From assembly GCA_037367405.1 (NCBI GenBank), contig JAZKJV010003373.1:186001-250000 (forward strand): a DNA stretch of 64,000 bases. Direction: 5' to 3'. The notes under the pieces are model-generated. The model was not told the origin of the DNA. It worked only from the letters and a program-made list of their open reading frames with translations, and did no database searches. This stretch comes from Ottelia alismoides (lineage: Eukaryota; Streptophyta; Magnoliopsida; Alismatales; Hydrocharitaceae). Positions within the stretch are counted from its first letter, which is position 1, and every line of letters begins with the position of its first letter. Of this stretch, positions 23,141 to 33,490 are shown piece after piece. Position numbers and translations under genes: made by a program.

Positions 23141-23323
23141 AGAGAGAGAGAGAGGAGTGATCCTATGAGATAAGATTTTGTGAGATGCTGAGATGGGAGA
23201 TTCTGGACCACTAGTTTCTATCTTCTATCTCCAGATTGTCTCTCTCCTGGTTGAAACTAGTGGTCCAGAATCTCCCATCTCACCATCTCACCAAAATCCC
23301 ATCTCATAGGATCGACCCTCTAT
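23141..23323. repeat. Family B hairpin B4
   Basis: GAGTGATCCTATGAGAT pairs with ATCTCATAGGATCGACC. The inner arms GGGAGATTCTGGACCACTAG and CTAGTGGTCCAGAATCTCCC are perfect complements. Followed by a short (TG)n tract. Confidence 0.78.
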
Positions 23324-23345
23324 GTGTGTGTGTGTGTGTGTGTGT

Positions 23346-23735
23346 GATGATGGGGAGTATGCACCCTCGTGCATGTAATTTTACATGCACCGGAACTTAT
23401 ATCTCCCACATTTTTTATTTTTTTGGAAAATATCACCTTGCATATTCATTTGTATATCCCTCCAATATACCATTCGAATTTCGTCTGAAACAGAGACCCC
23501 TATGCCCTCCATCTAGAACAAGTCGATTACAACAATTCTAAGACTGTTAAAACTACCTGTTCTAGATGAAGGGCATATGAATCTTTATTCCTGATGAAAT
23601 TCGAGTGGTATATTGGAGGGATATATAGATGAATATACATGCTGATATTTTCCTAAAAAAGTAAAAAATGTAGGAGATATAGGCCCCGGTGTATGTAAAA
23701 TTGCATGCACAAGGGTGCATACTCCCCATCCTTTC
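23346..23735. repeat. Family A foldback element A6
   Basis: Caps GAGTATGCACCCTCGTGCAT and ATGCACAAGGGTGCATACTC are perfect complements and differ from the caps of neighbouring copies. The core GACCCCTATGCCCTCCATC pairs with AGATGAAGGGCATATG. A (TA)n run follows. Confidence 0.83.
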
Positions 23736-24199
23736 TCTCTCTTTATATATATATATATATATAGGAAATTTATCCAGAGGGCACTGTGCCGATTTGGGTC
23801 GTGGTGAGCCTCTAATTCCAACCGTCAGATTTGTATCTCTCAATCCCTTAAAAATAGGAACCATAACCAAAATGGAAAGAGAAGCTAATTGGAAATATTA
23901 AGCAATTCTTAAATTAGTATACGTTTATGGAAACGTGTGTTGATAGATCAACGAGAGGCGGTTGATCTCGCATTTTTCGATCTAGCGATTTGCGAAGTGA
24001 GGCGATGAATCATGTAAAGAGAGGCGATCGTTTTTTATCTAATGCAAGGCATTGTATTTCGATTAGATTTTTATTTTTCGCATTTTGATTTGAATCTTAT
24101 AATATGTAGAAAGAATTTTTTTTGGATATTTTGATTTGAATCTGACTGATTATAGACCATATTTTGATTTTTCTTATGTTTCTGGATCATGAGTTGATA

Positions 24200-24365
24200 C
24201 ACGATTTGTAGTCCATTGAATCTGATTTGAATCTGATTGAATTTGATACACGATTTGTAGTCCATTGAATCTGATTTGAATTTGATACACGATTTGAATC
24301 GTATTTTTATGACTGATTTGAATCTGATTGAATTTGATACACGATTTGTAGTCTATTGAATCTTT
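24200..24365. repeat. Minisatellite in element D
   Basis: Irregular tandem copies of ATACACGATTTGTAGTC and ATTGAATCTGATTTGAATC phrases. Open frames on the minus strand here are repeat artefacts. Confidence 0.75.
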
Positions 24366-25381
24366 TCGAAGGTATTTTGATTTCATACAATAAAAAGTTA
24401 CTGATGTATTTAAGTAATTTACTTACAAGATATATTTATGTTACTAATGATAACACACTTATTACTTTTAATGTGTTACTTTGAAAATATACCGAGTTAC
24501 TGATGTATTTAAGTAATTTACTTATAAGATATTTTATGTTACTAATGATCACACAATTGTTACTTTTAATATTTTACTTTGAATATATACTGAGTTACTG
24601 ATATATCTACTTATTTTACTTATAAGATATTTTATGTTACTACTATCAAAATTGTTACTTTTAATGTGTTACTTTGAAGATATACTGACTATAATGCTGA
24701 GTTACTAACAATTCATTACAAGTTACTTGTCAATAATCAAACGTTACTAACATTTCATTACAAGTTACTTGTCATTGAATGATTCTTACTGAAGCGAGTA
24801 TATTGCTGAGTTACTAACAATCATTACAAGTTACTTGTCATATAATAAATGTTACTAACAATTCATTACAAGTTACTTATCATTCAATGATTCTTACTGA
24901 AGTGAGTATATTGCTGAATTACTTTTCTTTATACAATTCTTACTATTCACGGATATAAATTAACTTATTGTTTCTTGCAGAACAATGCACAATTTGGTGT
25001 CTTGAAGAAGCTGTTGTTATGCCGAGGAGCGAGAGCAAAACAACATCATCTAAATGAACTAGAAGACAGTTGACATTTGGATGTTCACCATATAACTATA
25101 ATTAAGTAATTTATGTGTGACTTTCGGTAACACTTGACGTATTACAAGTAATTAAATAGGCTACATAAGTAAAGAATGTGTGATTCGATAGTAATTCAAA
25201 ACAAAGAATAAAACAAGTAAGATACATAGAAGCATCAGTAACATATAATAAATTGTAGGTAAAAGAAGGTAATGGAATAAGTAAGTTGGAATAAGTATAA
25301 AAAATCACGTAACCAGTAACTTATGTATTGCTATCAGTAACAGTCGATACAGTATAAGTAATTAAAAATGTTATATAAGTA

Positions 25382-25815
25382 AATAAGAGGCGCTTCAGTA
25401 AGACTCAAAGTATTGAGTAACTATAACATTAGTAACAATCAAAATGACTTCAGTAAAATGTACATTTGTAATCAGTACTTATTGTATGGACATTAGTAAT
25501 TCACATACTTAATTACTGATCCCACAACAATAGTTACTTGAGAACTGAATATGTATTACTTGAGTAACATGAATGAATTATGATCTCTGTACAATGTAAT
25601 AAGAGGTGCTTCGGTAAGACTTAAAGTATTAAGTAACTATAACATTAGTAACAATCAAAATGACTTCAGTAAAATGGACATTTGTAATCAGTACTTATTG
25701 TATGGACATTAGTAATTCACATACTTAATTACTGATCCCACAACAATAGTTACTTGAGAACTGAATATGTATTACTTGAGTAACATGAATGAATTACTGA
25801 TCTCTGTACAATGTA
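25382..25815. repeat. 216 bp tandem duplication in element D
   Basis: TAAGAGGCGCTTCAGTAAGAC at 25384 recurs as TAAGAGGTGCTTCGGTAAGAC at 25600. The intervening AGTACTTATTGTATGGAC and TACTGATCCCACAACAATAG blocks are repeated in the same order with few differences. Confidence 0.85.
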
Positions 25816-25884
25816 ATATTACAGATGTAAAATAACTATAAATTCAGTAACAATCATAATGCGTTCAGTAATATGTATATCTGT

Positions 25885-26274
25885 AAGGGGTTGGGGAGCC
25901 TGCACCGGGGGGTGTAGGTAAGTTCCTGCACCCGGCCATTTTTTCCATTATTTTTAGTTTTTTTTAAAATAAATCTTTGGGGAATATACTTAATATAGTT
26001 AGTGGAATATGTGATTCAAGTTTCATGCAAAACAAACACTCCTAACATGCTCATCTAAAATGGGTGAATTTCAGTAATTCTGAGACGTTAAAATTATGTA
26101 GTCTTGATGGAGATGATAGAAGTCTCGAATTAAGTTGAATTTGGAACGACAACATGGTGATACATTGTGATCTAAATCCCCCAAGGTTTCATTTCAAAAA
26201 AATCAAAAAAATCATGAAAAATTAGGCTGGGTGTAGGTAATTTCCTGCACCCCGGTGTAGGATCCCTTTTCCCT
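25885..26274. repeat. Family A foldback element A7, nested in element D
   Basis: Caps GGTGTAGGTAAGTTCCTGCAC and GTGTAGGTAATTTCCTGCACC are each palindromic and complementary to one another. The arms belong to the older A1-like subfamily (AAGTCTCGAATTAAGTTG). It interrupts the AGTAAT-rich interior of D, so it inserted later than D. Confidence 0.75.
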
Positions 26275-26649
26275 ATTTGTAATAGGTAATTATTGTATGG
26301 ACATTAGTAATTGACGTAATCAATAATTATAATCAGTAATTTATCTTTCTTAATCCAAACGTGGAATGATCATTCCATAAATAGAATATATGACGACAAT
26401 AATTTAAATGCGTATTTTTTATCTTACTAAAACCGACCACCTATTTTTAAGGAAATGATTTAATTCGAATTCTTATTATGTTAATAATGCATGCACATTG
26501 TTATTGCCAAAACCGTCCCCTTCCAAATAGAACCGACATATACACGTGGCGAGCCCACGTTTGGTGCTCACCACGACTCAAATCGGCACAGTGCTCTCTG
26601 GATAAGCCCTATATATATATATATATATATATCTGTGTGTGTGTGTGAG

Positions 26650-26975
26650 AAAAATGGGGTTGCCCCACTTCATTTTTTGCAAATTTTTTATCTTTTTAGA
26701 AAATATCATCATATATATTCATCCTTATATCCCTCCTATATGTCATTCGAATTTCGCCAGAAACAGAGACTCCTACGGCCTCCATCCAGACGTCATTTTT
26801 TTAATGGTCGTAGGATTTTTTAAATTGACCTTGTCTGGATAGAGGCCGTAGGAGTCTCTGTTTCTGACGAAATTCGAATGACATATAGGAGGGATATAAG
26901 GATGAATATACATGATGATATTTTAAAAAAATTATAAAAATTTACCTAAAAATGCGGCGGGGCAGCCATGTTGGC
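26650..26975. repeat. Family A foldback element A8
   Basis: Core CAGAAACAGAGACTCCTACG at 26758 pairs with its complement near 26850. The arms ATTCATCCTTATATCC and GGATATAAGGATGAAT carry the same private base change. The right cap is fused with A9. (TA)n lies on the left. Confidence 0.82.
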
Positions 26976-27290
26976 TGCGCCGCCCCATTTTTCAGCATTT
27001 TTTTTATTTTTTTGAAAAATAAAAACATGTATATTCACACCTATATCCCTCCTATATGCCATTCGAATTTCGTCAGAAACAGAGACTCTTACGGCCTCCA
27101 TCGAGACGATGTCGATTTAAAAAATTCTGTTACCATTGAAAAATGACTGTCTGGATGGAGACCGTAGGAGTTTCTGTTTCTGACGAAATTCGAATGGTAT
27201 ATAGGAGGGATATAGGGATGAATATACATGGTGTTATTTTTCAAAAAAAATAAAAACTTGACAAAATAAGGTGGGGGCAGCCACATATGA
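26976..27290. repeat. Family A foldback element A9, fused to A8
   Basis: Begins at the shared palindromic cap (GGCAGCCATGTTGGCTGCGC at about 26961-26980) and ends GGGGGCAGCCACATATG before a (TA)n run. The arms TATATGCCATTCGAATTTCG and CGAAATTCGAATGGTATATA pair. Confidence 0.82.
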
Positions 27291-27320
27291 CCCATATATA
27301 TATATATATATATATATGTA

Positions 27321-27703
27321 TGGGTAAAATGGGGCTGCCCTCAGGGAGTAGCCAACTTGGCTACTCCCACCCCTATTTTTCCCTCATTTTTTTATTTTTT
27401 TGGAAAATAAAAAATTTTATATTCATCATTATATCCCTCTCACATTCTATTAAAATTTCGTCAGAAACATAGACTCCTAAGCCCTCCATCCAGACATCAT
27501 TTTTTTAACGGTCGCAGGATTTTTTAAATCGACCATGTTTGGATGGAGGTTGTAGGAGTCTCTGTTTCTGACGAAATTTTAATGGAATGTGAGAGGGATA
27601 TAATGATGAATATACACATTTTTATTTTCTAAAAAATAACAAAATGAGGGAAAAATAGGGGTGGGAGTAGCCAAGTTGGCTCCTCCCTGGGGGCAGCCCC
27701 ATT
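27321..27703. repeat. Family A foldback element A10
   Basis: Caps GTAGCCAACTTGGCTAC and GTAGCCAAGTTGGCTCC; the arms TCTCACATTCTATTAAAATT and AATTTTAATGGAATGTGAGA pair. This CACATTCT-type arm differs from that of A8, A9 and A12 on both sides alike. Confidence 0.83.
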
Positions 27704-28052
27704 TGCCCCCAGGGAGTAGCCAACTTGGCTACTCCCACGCCTATTTTTCCCTCATTTTTTATTTTTTTTTGAAAATAAAAATTTGTATATTCATCATTAT
27801 ATCTCTCTCACATTCTGTTAAAATTTTGTCAGAAACAGAGACTCCTAAACCCTCCATCCAGACGTCATTGTTTTAACGGTCGCAGGATTTTTTTAAATCG
27901 ACCATGTTTGGATGGAGGTCGTAGGAGTCTCTGTTTCTGACGAAATTTTAACAAAATGTGAGAGGGATATAATGATGAATATACAAATTTTTATTTTCCA
28001 AAAAAATAAAAAATGAGGGAAAAATAGGGGTGGGAGTGGGCAGCCACATTTA
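27690..28052. repeat. Family A foldback element A11, fused to A10
   Basis: Shares the GGGGGCAGCCCC junction with A10. Arms CTCACATTCTGTTAAAATT and AATTTTAACAAAATGTGAG. The right cap is shortened (GGGAGTGGGCAGCCAC). A (CT)n then (TA)n tract follows. Confidence 0.8.
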
Positions 28053-28121
28053 CCTCTCTCTCTCTCTCTCTCTCTCCTCTCTATATATATATATATATAT
28101 ATCTGTGTGTGTGGGGGGGGG

Positions 28122-28449
28122 GTCATATGTGGCTGCCCCCACCTTATTTGGGCAAATTTTTTATTTTTTTGAAAAATAACACCATGATATTCATCCCTAT
28201 ATCCCTCCTATATACCATTCGAATTTCGTCAGAAACAGAGACTCCTACGGCCTCCATCTGGACAGTAATTTTTTAACGGTAAAAGGATTTTTTAAATCGA
28301 TACCATCGAGATGGAGGCCGTAGGAGTCTCTGTTTCTGACGAAATTCGAATGGCATATAGGAGGGATATATGAATGAATATACATGGTTTTATTTAAAAA
28401 AAATAAAAAAATGCCGAAAAATGTGGCGGGGGCAGCCCCATTTTTTCCT
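28122..28449. repeat. Family A foldback element A12
   Basis: Starts ATATGTGGCTGCCCCCACC after a G run and ends GGCGGGGGCAGCCCC. The arms TATACCATTCGAATTTCGTC and GACGAAATTCGAATGGCATA pair around a centre of about 60 bp. TATATA flanks. Confidence 0.83.
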
Positions 28450-28456
28450 ATATATA

Positions 28457-28784
28457 GGGGAAACTTCTAATGAGGTGGGTCTTTCCTAGATGCATGGAAA
28501 GCCACACCAATTTAAGTATTTTTTCCATTTATTTTACATTTTCTAACTCCATAAATTTAATAATAAATATTAGCATAATATGTATATCAAGAAAAACTTG
28601 TGAAAATATTATTATATTGGACAACAATATTAGTTACAATATTGATGCTATATTTTATAAAACAATATGCTCATAATTATTTTTACAATGTGCAGTTTAT
28701 ATTTTACAAAAGTGTTACACAATATACAAATTTGGCGGTGGCTTTTTGAATTTTAGGAAAGGTTCGCCTCATTGGAAGGGCCGC
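28457..28784. repeat. Short family C-like hairpin C2a
   Basis: Left end CTTCTAATGAGGTGGGTCTTT; the right end, reverse-complemented, is CTTCCAATGAGGCGAACCTTT. The tips resemble those of C1 (ACTTGAATTAAGGTG). Interior AT-rich and non-coding. (TA)n on both sides. Confidence 0.65.
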
Positions 28785-28815
<31 letters not shown>

Positions 28816-28816
<1 letters not shown>

Positions 28817-28955
28817 GAGTGATCCTATGAGAGCAAAAATTTGTGAGAGCATGAGAGGAATGATTCTGTTTTCTCTCTCTTGGGTGAATCATGTGGTCCA
28901 GAATCATCCCTCTCATGCTCTCAAAATTTTTTGCTCTCGTAGGATCACTCCCCTC
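28816..28955. repeat. Family B hairpin B5
   Basis: GAGTGATCCTATGAGAGC pairs with GCTCTCGTAGGATCACTC; the inner arms GAGAGGAATGATTCTG and CAGAATCATCCCTCTC pair. (TA)n(GA)n on the left, (CT)n(TA)n on the right. Confidence 0.78.
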
Positions 28956-28958
28956 CTT

Positions 28959-29001
<43 letters not shown>

Positions 29002-29014
29002 ATATATATATATG

Positions 29015-30607
29015 GAGGCGATCCTTTGCGATGAAGTTTTTTTATCTCAACCGCTCGTTTTACCATCATTCACGGCATAAAATCTTGGAGGATTTAGATC
29101 ATCATATATCACCATGGTGTCATTCCAAATTCAACTTAATTCGAGACATCTATCACGTCCATCAAGACTATCAAATTTTAATGGTCTCATAATTGATGAA
29201 ATCAACACCCTATTGAATTCGATTCTTCGTCTCCCCACTGAAAATCTCATTTTTTTTCATTGTAGTTTTTATATATTTTTATACCTTTTCATATCAGATT
29301 TCAAACGAAGAGGGTGATTTCTCGATTACATACTAATATCAGATCATTTATTTTCATCTGTTCATTTTCAATTTGTAAAATTCTATTTTATTTTTTTCGT
29401 GCACTCCTGTTCTATTACTTTTTCATGTACTTCTTTTCTGTGCCAGGTTCATTACCTTTGATTGCATGATCTGTATATATACGCATTATGTATTAGATTC
29501 AGTGATGTTGATTACATCATTTTACAATGCATTACACAAAATTATAATACGTTTGATCATTTTACATTTTTCTGTCTCATTTTTACAACATCATAATGTA
29601 TTTTACATTCAAACAACTGCTGCACTACCTGTACAAGTACATTCCAGTTATTTTTATATTACTTACAGTCATTTTATACTTCCATTTTATGTTTACAATA
29701 TCTTATTCTATTTTTATATTATGTAGACCACTTGGATAACTTTCAATGAGAGGAAGAAGGGTAAAGATCGAGATAACCAGATCTTACGGATGTCATCAAT
29801 TTGGAATTGACTGTAGAAAATTAGGAGACGAATGTAAAAAGAATGAGAGAAATGTAAAATATGAATTACAATTATAACATATATTAATAAAATGATGGAT
29901 TCATTTATTACAAGTCTTCATTTTGTTAGAATGTTTGACATTGTAACATGGTATTGGATGGATGTAAAGTTTGTACATGGAATGTAAAATAAACCTGATG
30001 AATGTGAAATATGGACTATTTGTTTAATAAGAATTCACTCATTACAACCATGTTTAATACCTCTTAAAATTAATATGCATATGACATTTAACATTTTTAA
30101 CGTGTTCACAATTTACCTCATCTAATATATTAGAAAATATAGTTGTAACAAAAATCCCATAATTTTAGGAATGTTTTCCACGTGTACATCAATTAATTAA
30201 CATATGATCAAAGCATCCTATATTTTAGGAAACACGTCTACACAAACATTCAAATTTTTGTCGGATTTGGACTTTTTTGCGAATACAAGGGGTTACACTT
30301 TTGTAATTTATATCACAGAATTGTAAAATATCTCAAGCGTTGGTAAATTGATAACAATTATTTCAAAATGCGAACATTTATTACATAGGATATTTCTGGA
30401 AAATTCCGTACATCACTCGATTTATCTCTGAATATAGAATGATCAATGAAGTGTATTTTACTAATTTAATCCACCCACGTATTAGGAATGTTAGTTGGCA
30501 TGAAAACCACCTATTGGTTTCAATCTCACCTGTACACTCATCATCCAACGGCCTAAGATAACACCTTTCCATAATCAAGGAAATGTGTCACCTCAATTCA
30601 AGTGCAC
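29015..30607. mobile_element. Family C element C2 (about 1.6 kb), composite left end
   Basis: From about 29460 to 30607 it matches C1 in order (TTTCTGGAAAAT, ATGTTTTCCACGTGTACATC, GTCACCTCAATTCAAGTGCA end). The first 200 bases instead contain a half family A arm of the A1-like subfamily (AATTCAACTTAATTCGAGAC near 29130), so its left end was replaced or interrupted. Non-coding. (TA)n on both sides. Confidence 0.6.
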
Positions 30608-30623
30608 CATATATATATATATG

Positions 30624-31002
30624 GTTGATGGGGTTGCCCCGCCCCATTTTTGGGCAAATTTTTCTATTTTTTTTGAAAAATATCATCATGTATAATCATC
30701 CCTATATACCTCCTATATGCCATTCGAATTTCGTCAGAAACAGAGACTAAACAGAGACTCCTACGGCCTCCATCCAGACGTGGTCGATTTAAAAAATCCT
30801 GCGACCGTTAAAAAAATGACGTCTGGATGGAGGTCGTAGGAGTCTCTGTTTAGTCTCTGTTTCTGATGAAATTCGAATGACATATAGGAGGGATATAGGG
30901 ATGAATAAACATGGTGATATTTTCTCAAAAAAAAAAATTTTGCGAAAAATGAGGTGGGGGCAGCCATGTTGGCTACCCCTAGGGGGCAGCCCCATTTTTC
31001 CC
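30624..31002. repeat. Family A foldback element A13 with the same small duplication in both arms
   Basis: The left arm reads CAGAGACTAAACAGAGACTC (30741-30760) and the right arm carries the complementary GAGTCTCTGTTTAGTCTCTG (about 30840). A private duplication of about 10 bases is thus present in both arms. Caps GGGGTTGCCCC left, GGGGGCAGCCATGTTGGCTAC right. Confidence 0.85.
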
Positions 31003-31009
31003 ATATATA

Positions 31010-31452
31010 CACTACAACAAAATTGAGCTATAGTGACGGTTTTGAAAAAATCCGTCACTAAATTAGTCATTGTTAAATATATAATGACGATATTATTCGT
31101 TGCGAAATGAGTTTTCGTATTAGCAACGAATATCATATTTGTCGTTATATTATTAGCAATGGTCCACATAACTACACTTATCCATTGCTATTTTTCAAAA
31201 TTCAACTAATCGTCGTTATTTTTTTAGTTCAAAATTTAGCGACGATTAATTAAAATTTTGAAAAATAGCAACGGATAAGCGTTACTATGTGGACCGTTGC
31301 TAATGATATAACGACAAATATGATATTCGTTGTTAATTTTAAGTACGAAACTCATTTTGCAACGAATAATATCATCATTATATATTTAACAACGGCTAAT
31401 TTAGTGACGGATTTTTTCAAAACCGTCACTATAGCTCAAATTTTTTGTAGTG
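31010..31452. mobile_element. Miniature CACTA-type element, copy 2
   Basis: Ends CACTACAACAAAATTGAGC and GAGCTCAAATTTTTTGTAGTG-like (complementary), with a 3 bp target duplication ATA (31007-31009, 31453-31455). The entire 443 bp folds on itself (GTGACGGTTTTGAAAAAATCC against GGATTTTTTCAAAACCGTCAC). No coding capacity. Confidence 0.9.
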
Positions 31453-31465
31453 ATATGTGTGTTTG

Positions 31466-31849
31466 TAGGGTAAAATGGGGCTGCCCCCAGGGGTAGCTAA
31501 CTTAGCTACCCCCACCCCATTTTCTCCATTTTTTAAATTTTTTTTGAAAATTTCTTCCATGAATATTCATCAGTATATCCCTATATTGTGTCATTAAAAT
31601 TTCGTGTGAAACAGAGACTCTTACGGCCTCCATCCAGACAGCCATTTTTTTAACGGTAACAGGATTTTTTAAATCGCCCCCGTTTGGATGGAGGTCGTAG
31701 GAGTCTCTGTTTCGCATGAAATTTGAATGACATAATATAGGGATTTGATAATGAATTTACACGATTTTAGATTTCAAAAAAATAAAAAAATGTGAAAAAG
31801 GGGCGGGGGGAGCTAAGTTAGCTCCCCCTAGGGGGCAGCCCCATTTTAC

Positions 31850-31850
<1 letters not shown>
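31466..31850. repeat. Family A foldback element A14
   Basis: Caps GGGGTAGCTAACTTAGCTACC and GGGGAGCTAAGTTAGCTCCCC; the arms ATTAAAATTTCGTGTGAAAC and GTTTCGCATGAAATTTGAAT carry CGTGTG/CGCATG in place of the usual CGTCAG, on both sides. Followed by a 60 bp (TA)n run. Confidence 0.82.

Positions 31851-31851
<1 letters not shown>

Positions 31852-31911
<60 letters not shown>
31852..31911. repeat. (TA)n microsatellite, about 30 units
   Basis: Uninterrupted AT dinucleotide of about 60 bp between foldback elements A14 and A15; the longest TA run of the window. Confidence 0.95.
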
Positions 31912-31914
<3 letters not shown>

Positions 31915-32299
31915 GTAAATGGGGCTGCCCCCAGGGAGGAGCCAACTTGGCTACTCCCACCCCTATTTTCCCCTTATTTTTTTATTTTTTTGAAAAATAA
32001 AAATTTGTATATTCATCATTATATCCCTCTCACACTCTATTAAAATTTCGTCAGAAACAGAGACTCATACGGCCTCCATCCAAACATGGTCGATTTAAAA
32101 AATCCTGCGACCGTTAAAAATATGACGTCTGGATGGAGGGCTTAGGAGTCTCTGTTTCTGACGAAATTTTAATAGAATGTGAGAGGGATATAATGATGAA
32201 TATACAAATTTTTATTTTCCAAAAAATAAAAAAAATGAGGGAAAAATAGGGGTGGGAGTAGCCAAGTTGGCTACTCCCTGGGGGCAGCCCCATTTTACC
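31912..32299. repeat. Family A foldback element A15
   Basis: Caps GGAGCCAACTTGGCTACTCCC and GGGAGTAGCCAAGTTGGCTAC. The arms TCTCACACTCTATTAAAATT and AATTTTAATAGAATGTGAGA are of the CACATTCT type. (TA)n on both sides. Confidence 0.83.
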
Positions 32300-32300
32300 C

Positions 32301-32336
<36 letters not shown>

Positions 32337-32337
32337 T

Positions 32338-32729
32338 ATGGGTAAAATATGTATGCCCCCTAGGGGGAGCTAACTTAGCTCCCCCCGCCATTTTTTCACA
32401 AAATTTTTTTATTTTTTTGAAATCTAAAACCGTGTAAATTCATTATTAAATCCATATATTATGTCATTCAAATTTCATGCGAAACAGATACTCCTACGAC
32501 CTCCATCCAAATGGGGTCGATTTAAAAAATCCTGTTACCGTTAAAAAAATGACTGTCTGGAAGGAGGCCGTAGGAGTCTCTGTTTCACACGAAATTTTTA
32601 TGACATAATATAGGGATATAGTGATGAATATTCACGGAAAAAATTTTCAAAAAAAAATAAAAAAATGAAGAAAATAGGGCGGGGGGAGCTAAGTTAGCTC
32701 CCCCTAGGGGGCAGCCCCATTTTCCTCTA
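32338..32729. repeat. Family A foldback element A16
   Basis: Caps GGGGAGCTAACTTAGCTCCCC and GGGGAGCTAAGTTAGCTCCCC, near-perfect palindromes. Arms of the CGTGTG/CATGCG type. Flanked by (TA)n(CA)n left and TACATATACGTATATA right. Confidence 0.82.
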
Positions 32730-32768
32730 TACATATACGTATATATATACGTATATGTATATATATAT

Positions 32769-33142
32769 GGGTAAAATGGGGTTGTCCCTATGGGGGGCTA
32801 ACATAGCTCTCTTCGCCTCATTTTGCTCGGGTTTTTTTGAAAATTTCTTCTGTGAATTTTCATCAATATATTTCTATATTATGTCATTAAAATTTCGTGT
32901 GAAACAGAGACTCCTACGGCCTCCATCCAGACATAGTTTATTTTAGCAATTCTGTTACTGTTAAAAAATGATTGTCTGGATGGAGGCCGTAGGAGTCTCT
33001 ATTTCGCACGAAATTTTAATGACATAATATAAAGATATAGTGATGAAATTTTATGGAAGAATTTTTTTAAAAAAATAAAAAACCAACCAAATGGGGCGGG
33101 GGAGCCAAGTTAGCTCCTCCATGGGGCAGTCCCATTTAACCC
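32769..33142. repeat. Family A foldback element A17
   Basis: Starts GGGTAAAATGGGGTTGTCC and ends GGGGCAGTCCCATTTAACCC, which pair. Core CAGAGACTCCTACGGCCTCC pairs with its complement near 32980. (TA)n on both sides. Confidence 0.82.
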
Positions 33143-33146
33143 TATA

Positions 33147-33196
<50 letters not shown>

Positions 33197-33490
33197 GTTT
33201 GATGGGGTTGCTGCTCCCGTGCCATTTTTCTACAATTTTTTATTTTTTTTTGAAAAATACTCATCTATATATCCCTCCAATATGTCATCCGAATTTCGTC
33301 AGAGACTCCTACGTCCTTTTAGAATAGGTCATCGTTAAAATTACCTGTTCTACATGAAGGCATACGAGTCTCTGTTTCTGATGAAATTTGAATGACATAT
33401 TGGAGGGATATATAGATGAATATACATGGTGATATTTTGTAAAAAATAAAAAAATGCTGAAATATATAGCGGGGCAGACTCATTTTTTCT
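33197..33490. repeat. Family A foldback element A18, shortened centre
   Basis: Left arm CCCTCCAATATGTCATCCGAA pairs with TTTGAATGACATATTGGAGGG; the usual CAGAAACAGAG is reduced to CAGAGACTCC on the left. (TA)n(GA)n left, TATATATATG right. Confidence 0.75.

Larger units (their letters stand above)
23765..26610. mobile_element. Family D element (2.85 kb) with about 40 bp terminal inverted repeats
   Basis: The left end reads TTATCCAGAGGGCACTGTGC, then CGATTTGGGTCGTGGTGAGC. The right end, reverse-complemented, reads TTATCCAGAGAGCACTGTGC, then CGATTTGAGTCGTGGTGAGC: two mismatches in 40. (TA)n runs lie on both outer sides. The interior is non-coding, with short tandem repeats (24200-24365), many spaced GTTACT/AGTAAC motifs, a 216 bp tandem duplication and a nested family A element. 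Without a transposase the superfamily cannot be fixed; Mutator-like or the same TA-targeting machinery as its neighbours are both possible. Confidence 0.75.

Noticed and set aside
24200..24365. CRISPR-like array
   Set aside because: Irregular, overlapping short repeats without unique spacers, in plant nuclear DNA.
26491..32946. Recurring small frames containing FRQKQRLLRPPSR or ISSETETP-like peptides
   Set aside because: They translate the conserved arm of the family A hairpins on either strand. The pattern follows DNA pairing, not codon conservation.
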